IMG/VR virus record: IMGVR_UViG_3300032086_003020
Location: 1 to 53,013 of that record
Source of the DNA: a virus
DNA: 53,013 nt
Reading direction: 5' to 3' (one strand)
Positions 32,660-39,551 of this stretch are shown in pieces; position 1 is the first letter of the stretch; the number at the start of each line of letters is the position of its first letter. Position numbers and translations under genes: made by a program. Under the pieces are notes generated by a model that did not search any database, was not told where the DNA came from, and worked only from the letters and a program-made list of their open reading frames with translations.

Positions 32660-33446
32660 AAATAAATCAACATTCAAACTTCAAGGTTTTGGTCCTATCT
32701 ATTATCTCAATCTCGATGGTCAACCAGAGAGACGTGAGTTTATGGAGGACCAATTTAAGTATTGGGAGATTGAAAACTATGAAAGAATCTCTGCATACGA
32801 TGGTAGACAAGATGATCTCAGTGACATTTTAAAGGGTCGTTATCCTGAGAGGATGACTCCTGGTGAGATTGGATGTGTTACATCACATCTGAAAGCAATC
32901 AGGCATTGGTTGGACACTTCTGATTCACCTTATGCAGTCTTCATGGAAGACGATTGTAGTCTTGATCTTGTAAGGTTTTGGCCATTTACTTGGAGAGACT
33001 TTTATTCTCGTCTTCCTTATGACTGGGATTGTGTACAGATTTCTATTATCTGTACTGGTGATATTCATGTCAGACTTCACAAACGTTTTGTTAATGATTT
33101 CTCGACAGCATGTTATATTATGAATCGTCGGTATGCTGAGAAACTCATGCATTTCCACGTCAAGGGTCCCGACAAATATAAACTTGATAATGGTGTGAAA
33201 CCACGTCCAGTTGCGGACGATCTTCTGTATAATGCAGGGAATACATATGCAATTCCTTTGCTTCTATACAGGACTGAGTTAGGTTCTTCTATTCATCCAG
33301 AACATGTGGATGTATTCCATAAGCAGAACTATCAGTCTCAATGGAATTATTGGGAGACTTCTGGGTCTAAGATGAGTCTTGCGGACATCGTGAACTATGA
33401 TCCATACCTGGGTCGAGTCACGGAACCCTCACAACAAAAGTCTTGA
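32652..33446 (+). CDS. GT25 glycosyltransferase
   Basis: 264 residues. GPIYYLNLDGQPERREFMEDQ, GEIGCVTSHLKAIRHWL and YAVFMEDDCSLDL (ExDD metal motif, about 98) are the defining segments of family 25 (LPS and collagen galactosyltransferases). This is the last gene of the cassette. Its ATG overlaps the previous gene by eight bases. Confidence 0.92.
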   Translation: MDKNKSTFKLQGFGPIYYLNLDGQPERREFMEDQFKYWEIENYERISAYDGRQDDLSDILKGRYPERMTPGEIGCVTSHLKAIRHWLDTSDSPYAVFMEDDCSLDLVRFWPFTWRDFYSRLPYDWDCVQISIICTGDIHVRLHKRFVNDFSTACYIMNRRYAEKLMHFHVKGPDKYKLDNGVKPRPVADDLLYNAGNTYAIPLLLYRTELGSSIHPEHVDVFHKQNYQSQWNYWETSGSKMSLADIVNYDPYLGRVTEPSQQKS

Positions 33447-33471
33447 CAGAACTTTACATTTCCTATATAAT
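33443..33471 (+). promoter_or_regulatory. consensus sigma70 promoter for hli operon
   Basis: TTGACA (33443-33448), 17 bases, TATAAT (33466-33471), 26 bases before the Hli ATG. A perfect consensus; the -35 overlaps the GT25 stop codon. Confidence 0.88.
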
Positions 33472-33497
33472 TATGTTGTAAATCTTTACAAAGGGAA

Positions 33498-33716
33498 ATG
33501 ACTGTAACTAAAAATGAATTTGGGCAAATGAATATGTTTGCCAAAGAACCTTCAATGTACATGACCAAGGAAGATCTTGATCGTTATGGTATTGAAACTC
33601 ATGCAGAGAAAGCAGAGAAACTAAATGGTCGTACTGCTATGCTTGGATTTGCCGCTGCAGTCATTTCCTATGCTACAACTGGTAGTGTCTTCTTCTTCGG
33701 ATTATTTGGATTCTGA
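33498..33716 (+). CDS. hli: high-light-inducible protein (Hli/HLIP)
   Basis: 72 residues ending in a single chlorophyll-binding helix with EKLNGRTAMLGFAAAVISYA (about 41-60), the one-helix CAB signature (ExxNGRxAM). The N-terminal MNMFAKEPSMYM resembles thylakoid Hli extensions. Hli proteins bind pigment near photosystem II and protect it from excess light, here during infection. First gene behind a consensus promoter. Confidence 0.95.
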   Translation: MTVTKNEFGQMNMFAKEPSMYMTKEDLDRYGIETHAEKAEKLNGRTAMLGFAAAVISYATTGSVFFFGLFGF

Positions 33717-33802
33717 TGACTGAAGTAATTTTTACTCTAACGACGGTAACTTTTTTCTGTCTTCTTGCATATTCTGTTGAACAACTATCTGAGACTTATT
33801 AA
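33716..33802 (+). CDS. tiny membrane protein, 28 aa
   Basis: MTEVIFTLTTVTFFCLLAYS then VEQLSETY: one membrane helix and a short polar tail. ATG overlaps the hli stop and its own TAA overlaps the next ATG, so it is coupled to hli. It resembles the size and form of small photosystem subunits, but I recognise no specific one. Confidence 0.65.
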   Translation: MTEVIFTLTTVTFFCLLAYSVEQLSETY

Positions 33803-34020
33803 TGGAAACTTCTTTGATTGAACTTCTGACTTATTATGTTATTGGTGGTGCTCTTTTGATTGGAGCACCTGCAGTATTCTTTCTTATTGCTTTTATGCCT
33901 GCCCTTCAAAATACGAAGGGTCGTATGGTAGGATACAAAGATCATAAAACCTATGGTGATAGTTCTATCTATGAAAACACCCGTGGGGACAACACTAAAT
34001 TTTTTCTTGAACTCTCATGA
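33802..34020 (+). CDS. small membrane protein, 72 aa
   Basis: A hydrophobic helix near the N-terminus (about 8-33, LLTYYVIGGALLIGAPAVFF) then a polar region (KGRMVGYKDHKTYGDSSIYE). Co-operonic with hli and a thioredoxin, so it may sit in the thylakoid membrane. Identity unknown. Confidence 0.72.
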   Translation: METSLIELLTYYVIGGALLIGAPAVFFLIAFMPALQNTKGRMVGYKDHKTYGDSSIYENTRGDNTKFFLELS

Positions 34021-34307
34021 ATAAGTTTCTTCTATTTTCAAAAGACTCTTGTGGACCATGTATGTTGGTTGAAAAGTATTTCAAAACTCTTGGAGATCAA
34101 CGTACTGATATTATTAAAAAAATTGATCTTGAGGACGTAAGTGATACACCTATTCCTCAGGAAAATCTTGATCTTGCCAAGAAGTATGGTGTGACTGCTA
34201 CTCCAGTTCTTATTGTTACTGATGCTGATGGTATCAAACTTGATGAAAAGGTTGGAGGAATGCAAATCACTCAGAACATTAGAAAGTTATTTGATCAATA
34301 TGCCTAA
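34017..34307 (+). CDS. thioredoxin-like protein, 96 aa
   Basis: CGPC active site at about 12-15 (LLFSKDSCGPCMLVEKYF), and a cis-proline TPVLIVTDADG near 61-71. Probably reduces disulfides. Candidates are NrdA's C-terminal cysteines and the peroxiredoxin encoded just downstream. ATGA overlap with the preceding gene. Confidence 0.87.
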   Translation: MNKFLLFSKDSCGPCMLVEKYFKTLGDQRTDIIKKIDLEDVSDTPIPQENLDLAKKYGVTATPVLIVTDADGIKLDEKVGGMQITQNIRKLFDQYA

Positions 34308-34449
34308 TCCAAATCAACTCTATGAAGACATGGAGAAACTAAATGCCCTATATGAAGAACTCTGCTGGGGGCACGATGACGAACTAGTGTTCAGTCACGA
34401 AAATGGTAGAGTCATTATTTACAATAAAACAATGGAGCAAAAACAATGA
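34300..34449 (+). CDS. small hypothetical protein, 49 aa
   Basis: MPNPNQLYEDMEKLNALYEE then a short beta segment (LVFSHENGRVIIYNKT). Start overlaps the thioredoxin end by eight bases; stop overlaps the short hli. Unknown function, conserved-looking in cyanophages. Confidence 0.7.
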   Translation: MPNPNQLYEDMEKLNALYEELCWGHDDELVFSHENGRVIIYNKTMEQKQ

Positions 34450-34553
34450 ACGAAAGAGCAGAACGTATTAATGGATGGGCAGCTATGATTGGTGTCATTG
34501 CTGCAATGGGATCATATGCTGTAACAGGACAAATTATTCCTGGAGTATGGTGA
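34446..34553 (+). CDS. hli: minimal high-light-inducible protein, 35 aa
   Basis: MNERAERINGWAAMIGVIAA, ending GSYAVTGQIIPGVW. The core matches the HLIP helix (ExxNGxxAMxG) but with Trp in place of the usual Arg after Asn-Gly, and almost nothing outside the helix. Overlaps the preceding stop and the next start. It would still be able to pair and bind pigment like other one-helix proteins, though the Arg change removes the usual salt bridge. Confidence 0.85.
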   Translation: MNERAERINGWAAMIGVIAAMGSYAVTGQIIPGVW

Positions 34554-34678
34554 TGTTATTATTAGCAACTTGTCTTTTAGGTGCATTTATAATTGGAACA
34601 GCACTTAAAGATGGAGATGTTGATGATGACGATGATATGGACGGGGGCATGATGGTTCCTGTCCATAATCCAGTATAA
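34553..34678 (+). CDS. tiny membrane protein with acidic tail, 41 aa
   Basis: MLLLATCLLGAFIIGTALKD followed by DGDVDDDDDMDGG and a short end. One membrane helix and a poly-Asp patch. GGAG seven bases upstream supports ATG 34553; an in-frame ATG at 34547 is an alternative. Function unknown. Confidence 0.6.
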   Translation: MLLLATCLLGAFIIGTALKDGDVDDDDDMDGGMMVPVHNPV

Positions 34679-34681
34679 ATA
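34674..34681 (+). promoter_or_regulatory. T4-type late promoter (TATAAATA)
   Basis: Exact TATAAATA overlapping the stop of the poly-Asp protein and 35 bases before the peroxiredoxin gene. Confidence 0.65.
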
Positions 34682-34716
34682 AAAATAATAAACTTATTGT
34701 CATAGAGAATAGAGTT

Positions 34717-35379
34717 ATGTCAGTTAGTAGAGATGTTGAAATCCAAAATAGAATGAAGGCAATGGCAGAGAGACATTCACCAATTGAGTATATGTCTGGT
34801 TTGCCGTTGGCACGATTTATTATGCGTGAGAATGGTGAGTTTGTAGAAAAAACTACAAGAGATCTTTTCTTTGACAAGAGAGTCGTTTTATTCGGACTTC
34901 CTGGTGCCTTTACTCCTACTTGCACTACAAGTCAAGTTCCTGACTTTGAGGCAGCATATGACGATTTAATTGCTGCTGGTGTTGACGAAGTATATTGTAT
35001 TAGTGTTAATGATGCATTTGTAATGAATGCATGGAGAGAAAGTCTAGGTGTAGAAAAGGTAAAGTTCATTCCTGATGGAAATGGATTCTTTACAAGACAA
35101 CTTGGTAAGAGTGTCTTTAAATCTAATCTTGGTTTTGGTGTTAGATCTTGGAGATATGCTGCAGTAGTCGATTCTGATGTCATTGAAGTTATGTTCAGTG
35201 AAGAAGGTCAGGTTGATAATTGTAAGGAAGATCCATATGAGATGTCAAAACCAGAGAAAGTACTTAACTATCTAAAAGAAGTTTCTCGTAGAGAAGATCT
35301 TAAGACAGAAGAAGATGAGGATGCTATTAGTGTATTGGAAAAGTTTGAACGTGAACTTTTCCTCAAGAGACACGCTTGA
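34717..35379 (+). CDS. peroxiredoxin (Prx5/AhpC-TSA family)
   Basis: 220 residues. The peroxidatic cysteine is C69 in LPGAFTPTCTTSQVPDFE, and VYCISVNDAFVMNAW is the following conserved strand. The C-terminal 50 residues form an extra charged helix. It would detoxify peroxides made when photosynthesis continues in an infected cell. Late-type promoter and close thioredoxin gene fit. Confidence 0.92.
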   Translation: MSVSRDVEIQNRMKAMAERHSPIEYMSGLPLARFIMRENGEFVEKTTRDLFFDKRVVLFGLPGAFTPTCTTSQVPDFEAAYDDLIAAGVDEVYCISVNDAFVMNAWRESLGVEKVKFIPDGNGFFTRQLGKSVFKSNLGFGVRSWRYAAVVDSDVIEVMFSEEGQVDNCKEDPYEMSKPEKVLNYLKEVSRREDLKTEEDEDAISVLEKFERELFLKRHA

Positions 35380-35404
35380 CAATCGATAGTATATGTGATA
35401 GGTT
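35376..35404 (+). promoter_or_regulatory. possible sigma70 promoter
   Basis: TTGACA (35376-35381), 17 bases, TAGGTT (35399-35404), 14 bases before the lysozyme-like ATG. -35 and spacing are exact, -10 is weak. Confidence 0.5.
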
Positions 35405-35418
35405 GAGGTGGTAGTTAT

Positions 35419-36021
35419 ATGAAGGTTATGTTTGTTTCTACTTTAAGTATTGCTGCGGCTGCAACCGCAGCATTTGCTTTATACGGTAAACCATCTGCAC
35501 CACCTCAAGTTGATGTTTCCGTTAATCAGGAGAATGCAGTTCAATTAGAAGTTGTTGAGAAGCAATGGACTTGTCCAACATGTAGTGACAATGAAAAGTA
35601 CGTTTTAAAGCAACTTCAAGAAAACACCCAAATCACCGATCGTAATGCACTTGCAACAATTTTGGGAAATATTAAACAGGAAAGTATGTTCCATCCCAAC
35701 ATCTGCGAGGGAGGTGCTAGAGTTCCTTATGATAGTTGCCATAGCGGTGGTTACGGACTCATTCAGTGGACCTCTACGGGTCGTTATTTGGGGTTAGGAT
35801 CTTTCTGTAAAAAGTATGACTGTGATCCTAGTAGTCTTGAAGGTCAGACTCGTTATATGATTAATGAGAATATTTTCCAACGTTATCTTCCAGAGTTTGA
35901 AGGATCTGGACGCACTGTCCGACAATACATGGTTCCTGCCTATTATTGGTTGGGTTGGGGTATTAAAGGAAATCGTGAGATTTATGCCTATGACTACACT
36001 AAGAAATTCGTATTCTCATGA
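35419..36021 (+). CDS. exported phage tail lysozyme-like protein, 200 aa
   Basis: An N-terminal signal-like segment (MKVMFVSTLSIAAAATAAFA) is followed by CPTC and then ATILGNIKQESMFHPNICEG and GGYGLIQWTSTGRYLGLGSF (about 80-130), the pattern of phage tail lysozymes. Glu in the IKQES segment is the expected acid catalyst. It would cleave peptidoglycan for lysis or penetration. A holin-like protein lies 4 kb downstream. Confidence 0.8.
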   Translation: MKVMFVSTLSIAAAATAAFALYGKPSAPPQVDVSVNQENAVQLEVVEKQWTCPTCSDNEKYVLKQLQENTQITDRNALATILGNIKQESMFHPNICEGGARVPYDSCHSGGYGLIQWTSTGRYLGLGSFCKKYDCDPSSLEGQTRYMINENIFQRYLPEFEGSGRTVRQYMVPAYYWLGWGIKGNREIYAYDYTKKFVFS

Positions 36022-36449
36022 TTATTAAAGCAATTAAACAACTAATCGAAACCCAAACAACTCTTCTTCAAAAGAAAGCAAATGCTTTTGAAGAAGAGGA
36101 TGCTATCGATCAAGAACTTATTGATTGTAAAGAGGTAGAAACTAATTATACTGGTTATCCTCCTCCTGAGTATCTTCAAGATGATCCTTGGTTTCCCTCT
36201 CCCATCCTGTCTGAAAAACAGATGACTGTAAAGGAAGCACACGAACAAGCAATTGCAGATCAACAAATTCTTGATGAGTCTAAAAGTAATGAACCTGCAG
36301 ATATTCATCAAAAACTTTATGAAGTTGCCACTAAGAATTGGACAACTGTAGGAGAAACTCAAATTTCTGCACAAGGTGGATCTGAAAACTTTCAAGAGGG
36401 TCCTGGGGGTTGGCAATCAGGTACTGGTTACGGTCAGTTCAGGGGTTGA
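36018..36449 (+). CDS. hypothetical protein, 143 aa
   Basis: An acidic, Gln-rich protein with a low-complexity end (GGSENFQEGPGGWQSGTGYG). N-terminal helix IIKAIKQLIETQTTLLQKKA. Four-base overlap with the lysozyme gene. I recognise no domain. Confidence 0.7.
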   Translation: MIIKAIKQLIETQTTLLQKKANAFEEEDAIDQELIDCKEVETNYTGYPPPEYLQDDPWFPSPILSEKQMTVKEAHEQAIADQQILDESKSNEPADIHQKLYEVATKNWTTVGETQISAQGGSENFQEGPGGWQSGTGYGQFRG

Positions 36450-36479
36450 CAAAACCGAACATCCCTGATATTATAAATA
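36446..36479 (+). promoter_or_regulatory. overlapping early (sigma70) and late promoters
   Basis: TTGACA (36446-36451), 17 bases, TATTAT (36469-36474), and TATAAATA (36472-36479) sharing three bases with the -10. The fused TATTATAAATA box appears again in front of psbA. Drives the 36631 outer-membrane-like gene through a long leader. Confidence 0.75.
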
Positions 36480-36630
36480 AAGTTTCGTGAGGGACAACTT
36501 CACGAACTGTAACAAACCCGAATGCCTCAACTACTCGCTGCCTGGTTATGTTATACTGTAAACGCGGGGAACGTCGAATCCCCCTTCATCTGCGGGTGAA
36601 ATTCCGCAAGTAAAAAACGAGGTATCTAAA
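36480..36630 (+). promoter_or_regulatory. structured 5' leader with small upstream frame
   Basis: A leader of about 150 bases with hairpins TTCGTGA/TCACGAA (near 36484-36506), GGGG/CCCC and TGCGG/CCGCA (ending near 36608). A 25-codon frame starts at ATG 36522 and stops at 36597-36599. It could be a regulatory leader peptide or chance. Ribosome site ACGAGG precedes the gene. Confidence 0.5.
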
Positions 36631-36996
36631 ATGATCAAATCTGTATTCGCAGCAACTGCTGCTCTCTCCATGTCCGCTGGTGCTGCTTTTGCAGGTCCTT
36701 ACGTTAACGTAGAGGCAAACTCTGGTTTCGTAGGTTCTGATTATGCAGGAACCATCACTGATCTACACGTAGGTTACGAAGGTGCTCTAGGTGAGTCTGC
36801 TGCATGGTATGTCCAGGGTGGTCCAGCAATCGTCAGCCCCGATGGTGGTGACACTGACACCGAATTCTCTGGCAAGGCAGGTCTTTCTGCAGGTCTAACC
36901 GAACGTCTAAGTGCATACGGTGAGGTTTCTTTCCTAACCCAAGATGGTTCTGACACCAACTATGGCACTAAGGCAGGTCTGAAGTTCACCTTCTGA
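36631..36996 (+). CDS. exported outer-membrane-like protein A, 121 aa
   Basis: A signal peptide (MIKSVFAATAALSMSAGAAFA, cleavage AFA|G) is followed by eight or so short amphipathic strands and a terminal Phe (LKFTF), the shape of a small beta-barrel. It is a paralogue of the next protein; both start GPYV after cleavage and end in KF/TF. Probably derived from the host envelope. Confidence 0.78.
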   Translation: MIKSVFAATAALSMSAGAAFAGPYVNVEANSGFVGSDYAGTITDLHVGYEGALGESAAWYVQGGPAIVSPDGGDTDTEFSGKAGLSAGLTERLSAYGEVSFLTQDGSDTNYGTKAGLKFTF

Positions 36997-37017
36997 TCTT
37001 TACTTAGGTAAGATTAG

Positions 37018-37044
37018 GACCCTCTGACGAGGGTCTTTTTTTTT
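37018..37044 (+). terminator. intrinsic terminator
   Basis: Perfect stem GACCCTC (37018-37024) / GAGGGTC (37029-37035), loop TGAC, then T9. Ends the transcript of the first outer-membrane-like gene. Confidence 0.95.
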
Positions 37045-37091
37045 ATGTTAAATTTTGTTTAAACAGTCCTATATACCAAGGTTTGTCTTTT

Positions 37092-37145
37092 GTTAAATCA
37101 ACTTAACTTGATTTTAACGACGGAATTTGAAGAGAGTGTTATAAT
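37092..37145 (+). promoter_or_regulatory. Pho-box-like repeats and -10 upstream of second OMP gene and pstS
   Basis: Three TTAA-core repeats at 10-11-base steps (GTTAAATC, CTTAACTT, TTTAACGA at 37092, 37102, 37113) resemble the cyanobacterial Pho box of 8-bp repeats. A TATAAT (37140-37145) has no -35, as expected for an activator-dependent promoter. The host PhoB-type regulator would thus control the outer-membrane-like gene and pstS under phosphate limitation, as reported for other cyanophages. Confidence 0.55.
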
Positions 37146-37194
37146 AAACAGGTCTTCAACGGACAAACCCGAAAACATTACAAAGGAATTTCAA

Positions 37195-37554
37195 ATGAAA
37201 GCAATCGCACTTGCCGCACTGGCATTACCTATGGTAGCGGCACCTGCCCTTGCAGGACCCTACGTTGAGTCAAAGCACGAATTTAAAGGAACTGACGCAG
37301 ATTTTTCAAAGCAAGTTCATCAGGGACGTATCGGATATGAAGGTAAAGTTGGTTCTCTAACTCCTTACATTGAAGGTGGTGCTGGTATTGTTTACCCCGA
37401 TGGTGGTGGGCAAGAAACCTTTACTGCTCTTGAAGTTGGTAGTAAAGTTAAGATCACTGATCAATTCTCTGCTTATGGTAAGTGGGAAAACATCTTCAAC
37501 GAAGATTCTACCCGTGACTGGAAAGTCGAAGTTGGCACCAAGTACAAGTTCTGA
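37195..37554 (+). CDS. exported outer-membrane-like protein B, 119 aa
   Basis: Signal peptide MKAIALAALALPMVAAPALA cleaving ALA|GPYV, then beta-strand-rich body and C-terminal Phe (GTKYKF). ATG 37195 has AAAGGAA upstream; the longer frame to 37090 is not coding. It is a tandem paralogue of the 36631 gene and, with pstS 11 bases downstream, forms a probable phosphate-responsive operon. Confidence 0.78.
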   Translation: MKAIALAALALPMVAAPALAGPYVESKHEFKGTDADFSKQVHQGRIGYEGKVGSLTPYIEGGAGIVYPDGGGQETFTALEVGSKVKITDQFSAYGKWENIFNEDSTRDWKVEVGTKYKF

Positions 37555-37564
37555 TATTATATAA

Positions 37565-38545
37565 ATGAAACTCAAAGCACTCGCAGCAATTGCTGCTGCC
37601 ACTCCTCTGATGGTTGCCTGTGGTTCTAATCAAACTGCAGAGGTTAAAGAACCATTTAAACTGAATGGTGCAGGTGCATCATTCCCTGCCGCAATTTATA
37701 ATTCATGGTTGGGATCTTTTGCTAAAGAAACTGGCAATCAAGTCAACTATCAAGCAGTTGGTTCTGGTGCTGGTGTCCGTCAGTTCACTGCTCGGACTGT
37801 TGACTTCGGTGCCTCTGATGGTGCTGTGTCTGATGCCAAGCAGAAACTGCCTATGGTCCACATTCCTATGACTGGTGGTGCTATCGTTCCTGCATATAAC
37901 AACCCTGGTTGTGATGCTAAGATTACTCAGACTCAACTTGCTGATATTTTCCTCGGCAAGATTACTGAATGGTCTGCTTTCGGTTGTGAAGGTGGTTCTA
38001 TCAAAGTCGTCCATCGTTCTGATGGTTCTGGTACTACTAAAGGTTTCACCAACTCTCTATCAGCATTCTCTCCTGAGTGGAAAGAAAAGGTTGGCACTGG
38101 TAAGTCTGTGAAATGGCCTGTTGGTATTGGTGCCAAAGGTAACTCTGGTGTTGCTGCTCAGTTGAAACAAACTCCTGGTTCAATTGGTTATGTGAACTAT
38201 GATTATGTGAAGAATGGTGGTCTTCAACAACCTGCACTTCAAAACAAAGATGGAAACTTCGTCAAAGCATCTGCTGAAACTGCTTCTGCAGGACTTGGTG
38301 AAATTGTTCTTGACGATCAGTTGCGTGGTGCTGACGCTAACCCCGCAGGTGCAAATGCTTATCCTATCGTCTCCCTGACTTGGATTCTTGCATATCCTGA
38401 GTATGAAAAGAATGAAGATGTTAAAGCAACTCTTCGTTACATGCTTGCACCAGAGCAACAGGCAAAGTCTGATGCTCTAGGTTATGTCCCTCTTCCTGAG
38501 GGTCTACGTCAGAAAGCACTTGCTGCTGTAGAAACTCTACGTTGA
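37565..38545 (+). CDS. pstS: phosphate-binding protein PstS
   Basis: 326 residues with a lipoprotein signal (LMVACG lipobox near residue 18-19) and PstS phosphate-binding segments: GAGASFPAAIYNSWLGSF, GSGAGVRQF, DFGASDGAVSD, VVHRSDGSGTTKGF. It captures periplasmic phosphate for a host Pst transporter. pstS is a known cyanophage gene, induced by phosphate limitation in the infected host. Confidence 0.97.
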   Translation: MKLKALAAIAAATPLMVACGSNQTAEVKEPFKLNGAGASFPAAIYNSWLGSFAKETGNQVNYQAVGSGAGVRQFTARTVDFGASDGAVSDAKQKLPMVHIPMTGGAIVPAYNNPGCDAKITQTQLADIFLGKITEWSAFGCEGGSIKVVHRSDGSGTTKGFTNSLSAFSPEWKEKVGTGKSVKWPVGIGAKGNSGVAAQLKQTPGSIGYVNYDYVKNGGLQQPALQNKDGNFVKASAETASAGLGEIVLDDQLRGADANPAGANAYPIVSLTWILAYPEYEKNEDVKATLRYMLAPEQQAKSDALGYVPLPEGLRQKALAAVETLR

Positions 38546-38570
38546 CATTAACATAAACTTGACATATAAT
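38542..38570 (+). promoter_or_regulatory. consensus sigma70 promoter immediately before terminator
   Basis: TTGACA (38542-38547), 17 bases, TATAAT (38565-38570). The start point (about 38577) lies inside the 5' arm of the terminator hairpin that follows. A second TTGACA at 38559-38564 abuts the -10. Confidence 0.8.
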
Positions 38571-38571
38571 T

Positions 38572-38606
38572 GGACTATGCTATTCTAAATAGTATAGTCC
38601 TTTTTT
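38572..38606 (+). terminator. terminator after pstS with late box in loop
   Basis: A 12-bp stem GGACTATGCTAT / ATAGTATAGTCC (one G-T pair), five-base loop, then T6. The loop spans TCTAAATA (38584-38591), a late-type box for the 38616 gene. Confidence 0.9.
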
Positions 38607-38615
38607 ATTATTCCC

Positions 38616-38900
38616 ATGTCTGAATTCCCGAAGGATTGGAGATATGCTGATGACAGAATGCAATTAAGAGCAGCAGTATTTCGTGCTCTTAGTCATCATC
38701 TGGAAGAGCATTGCAGAGCAGTGTATGAATTTTGTCACGATTGGGTAAGTCAAGGCAATTCTAACGTTGACAACATTGAATTTTATTTTGAAAATTATTT
38801 AAAGGAGACCCATCGTGAAAAAGTTTATAAACTTGAAAAGTGCCTTGAACTCAATCCTAATTGGTACTTGCCTGTTAGGGATGAATCCAGTTCAAGCTGA
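38616..38900 (+). CDS. hypothetical protein, 94 aa
   Basis: Helical protein (MSEFPKDWRYADDRMQLRAA) with several aromatic and acidic residues; no motif recognised. Its last 86 bases overlap the exported HExxH protein gene in another frame. The start lies 25 bases after the late-type box. Confidence 0.6.
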   Translation: MSEFPKDWRYADDRMQLRAAVFRALSHHLEEHCRAVYEFCHDWVSQGNSNVDNIEFYFENYLKETHREKVYKLEKCLELNPNWYLPVRDESSSS

Positions 38901-39504
38901 AGATAAGATTACTAAGGGATATTACACAATGGATTCCATGGGGTGCATGATCTTACGAGAGTGTAAAGATGGAGTCCATCAAGTCGAAAGTATCGCAAGT
39001 ATTGCTGCTGAGTATCCCGATAGTGATTTTGATGTTGTTGCTAACGAGTTCAACAACATGCTCGTTTCTCTCAATCAAATCGGAGTTGGGGTGTTTCTAG
39101 CAGATAGTAAATATTTTCCTCCTGGGCATAGAGGTGTTTATCACACGGTTTCAAACAACTTCTTCTTGAATAAAGCATTCATGCATCGTCCCAGTACACT
39201 CATGGCAGTTATGCGTCATGAAGGGTGGCATGTTGCACAGGATTGTATGGCGGGTTCTGTCAAGAATTCTATGATTGCTATCATCATGAATGAAGAAGAT
39301 GTACCCCAGTATTGGGCAAATGTTGCAAAGAAAACTTATATGTCTTCATCACTTCCTTGGGAACGTGAAGCAATGTGGGCAGGTCATACAGAAGGCATGA
39401 CTCAAAAAGCACTTCAAGCATGTGCTGCTGGTGAGATGTGGAAAGTATATAAACCAACTCCTATGACTGCCGAGTGGTTAAAAGAAAATGGGTTTATCAA
39501 ATAG
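38815..39504 (+). CDS. exported HExxH metalloprotease-like protein, 229 aa
   Basis: The GTG start has AAGGAG seven bases upstream. The signal peptide (LNSILIGTCLLGMNPVQA|ED) sends it to the periplasm. RHEGWHVAQD (about 141-150) contains HExxH, the zinc-protease signature, and a Glu-rich AMWAGHTEGM further on could supply the third ligand. Zinc peptidase activity is inferred. It lies downstream of pstS and may act on a host envelope protein. Confidence 0.78.
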   Translation: MKKFINLKSALNSILIGTCLLGMNPVQAEDKITKGYYTMDSMGCMILRECKDGVHQVESIASIAAEYPDSDFDVVANEFNNMLVSLNQIGVGVFLADSKYFPPGHRGVYHTVSNNFFLNKAFMHRPSTLMAVMRHEGWHVAQDCMAGSVKNSMIAIIMNEEDVPQYWANVAKKTYMSSSLPWEREAMWAGHTEGMTQKALQACAAGEMWKVYKPTPMTAEWLKENGFIK

Positions 39505-39551
39505 GGATAGCAACCCCTTAAAAAGTTCTGTTTAACCTAACGGAGAAACAG

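Noticed and set aside
37000-37020. TAAGAT just before the OMP-A terminator as a possible promoter
   Set aside because: The best -35 (TTCACC, 18-base spacing) matches at only four positions; too weak to claim.
38046-38458. Minus-strand frames inside pstS
   Set aside because: They fall wholly within a conserved, full-length PstS gene and have no features of their own.
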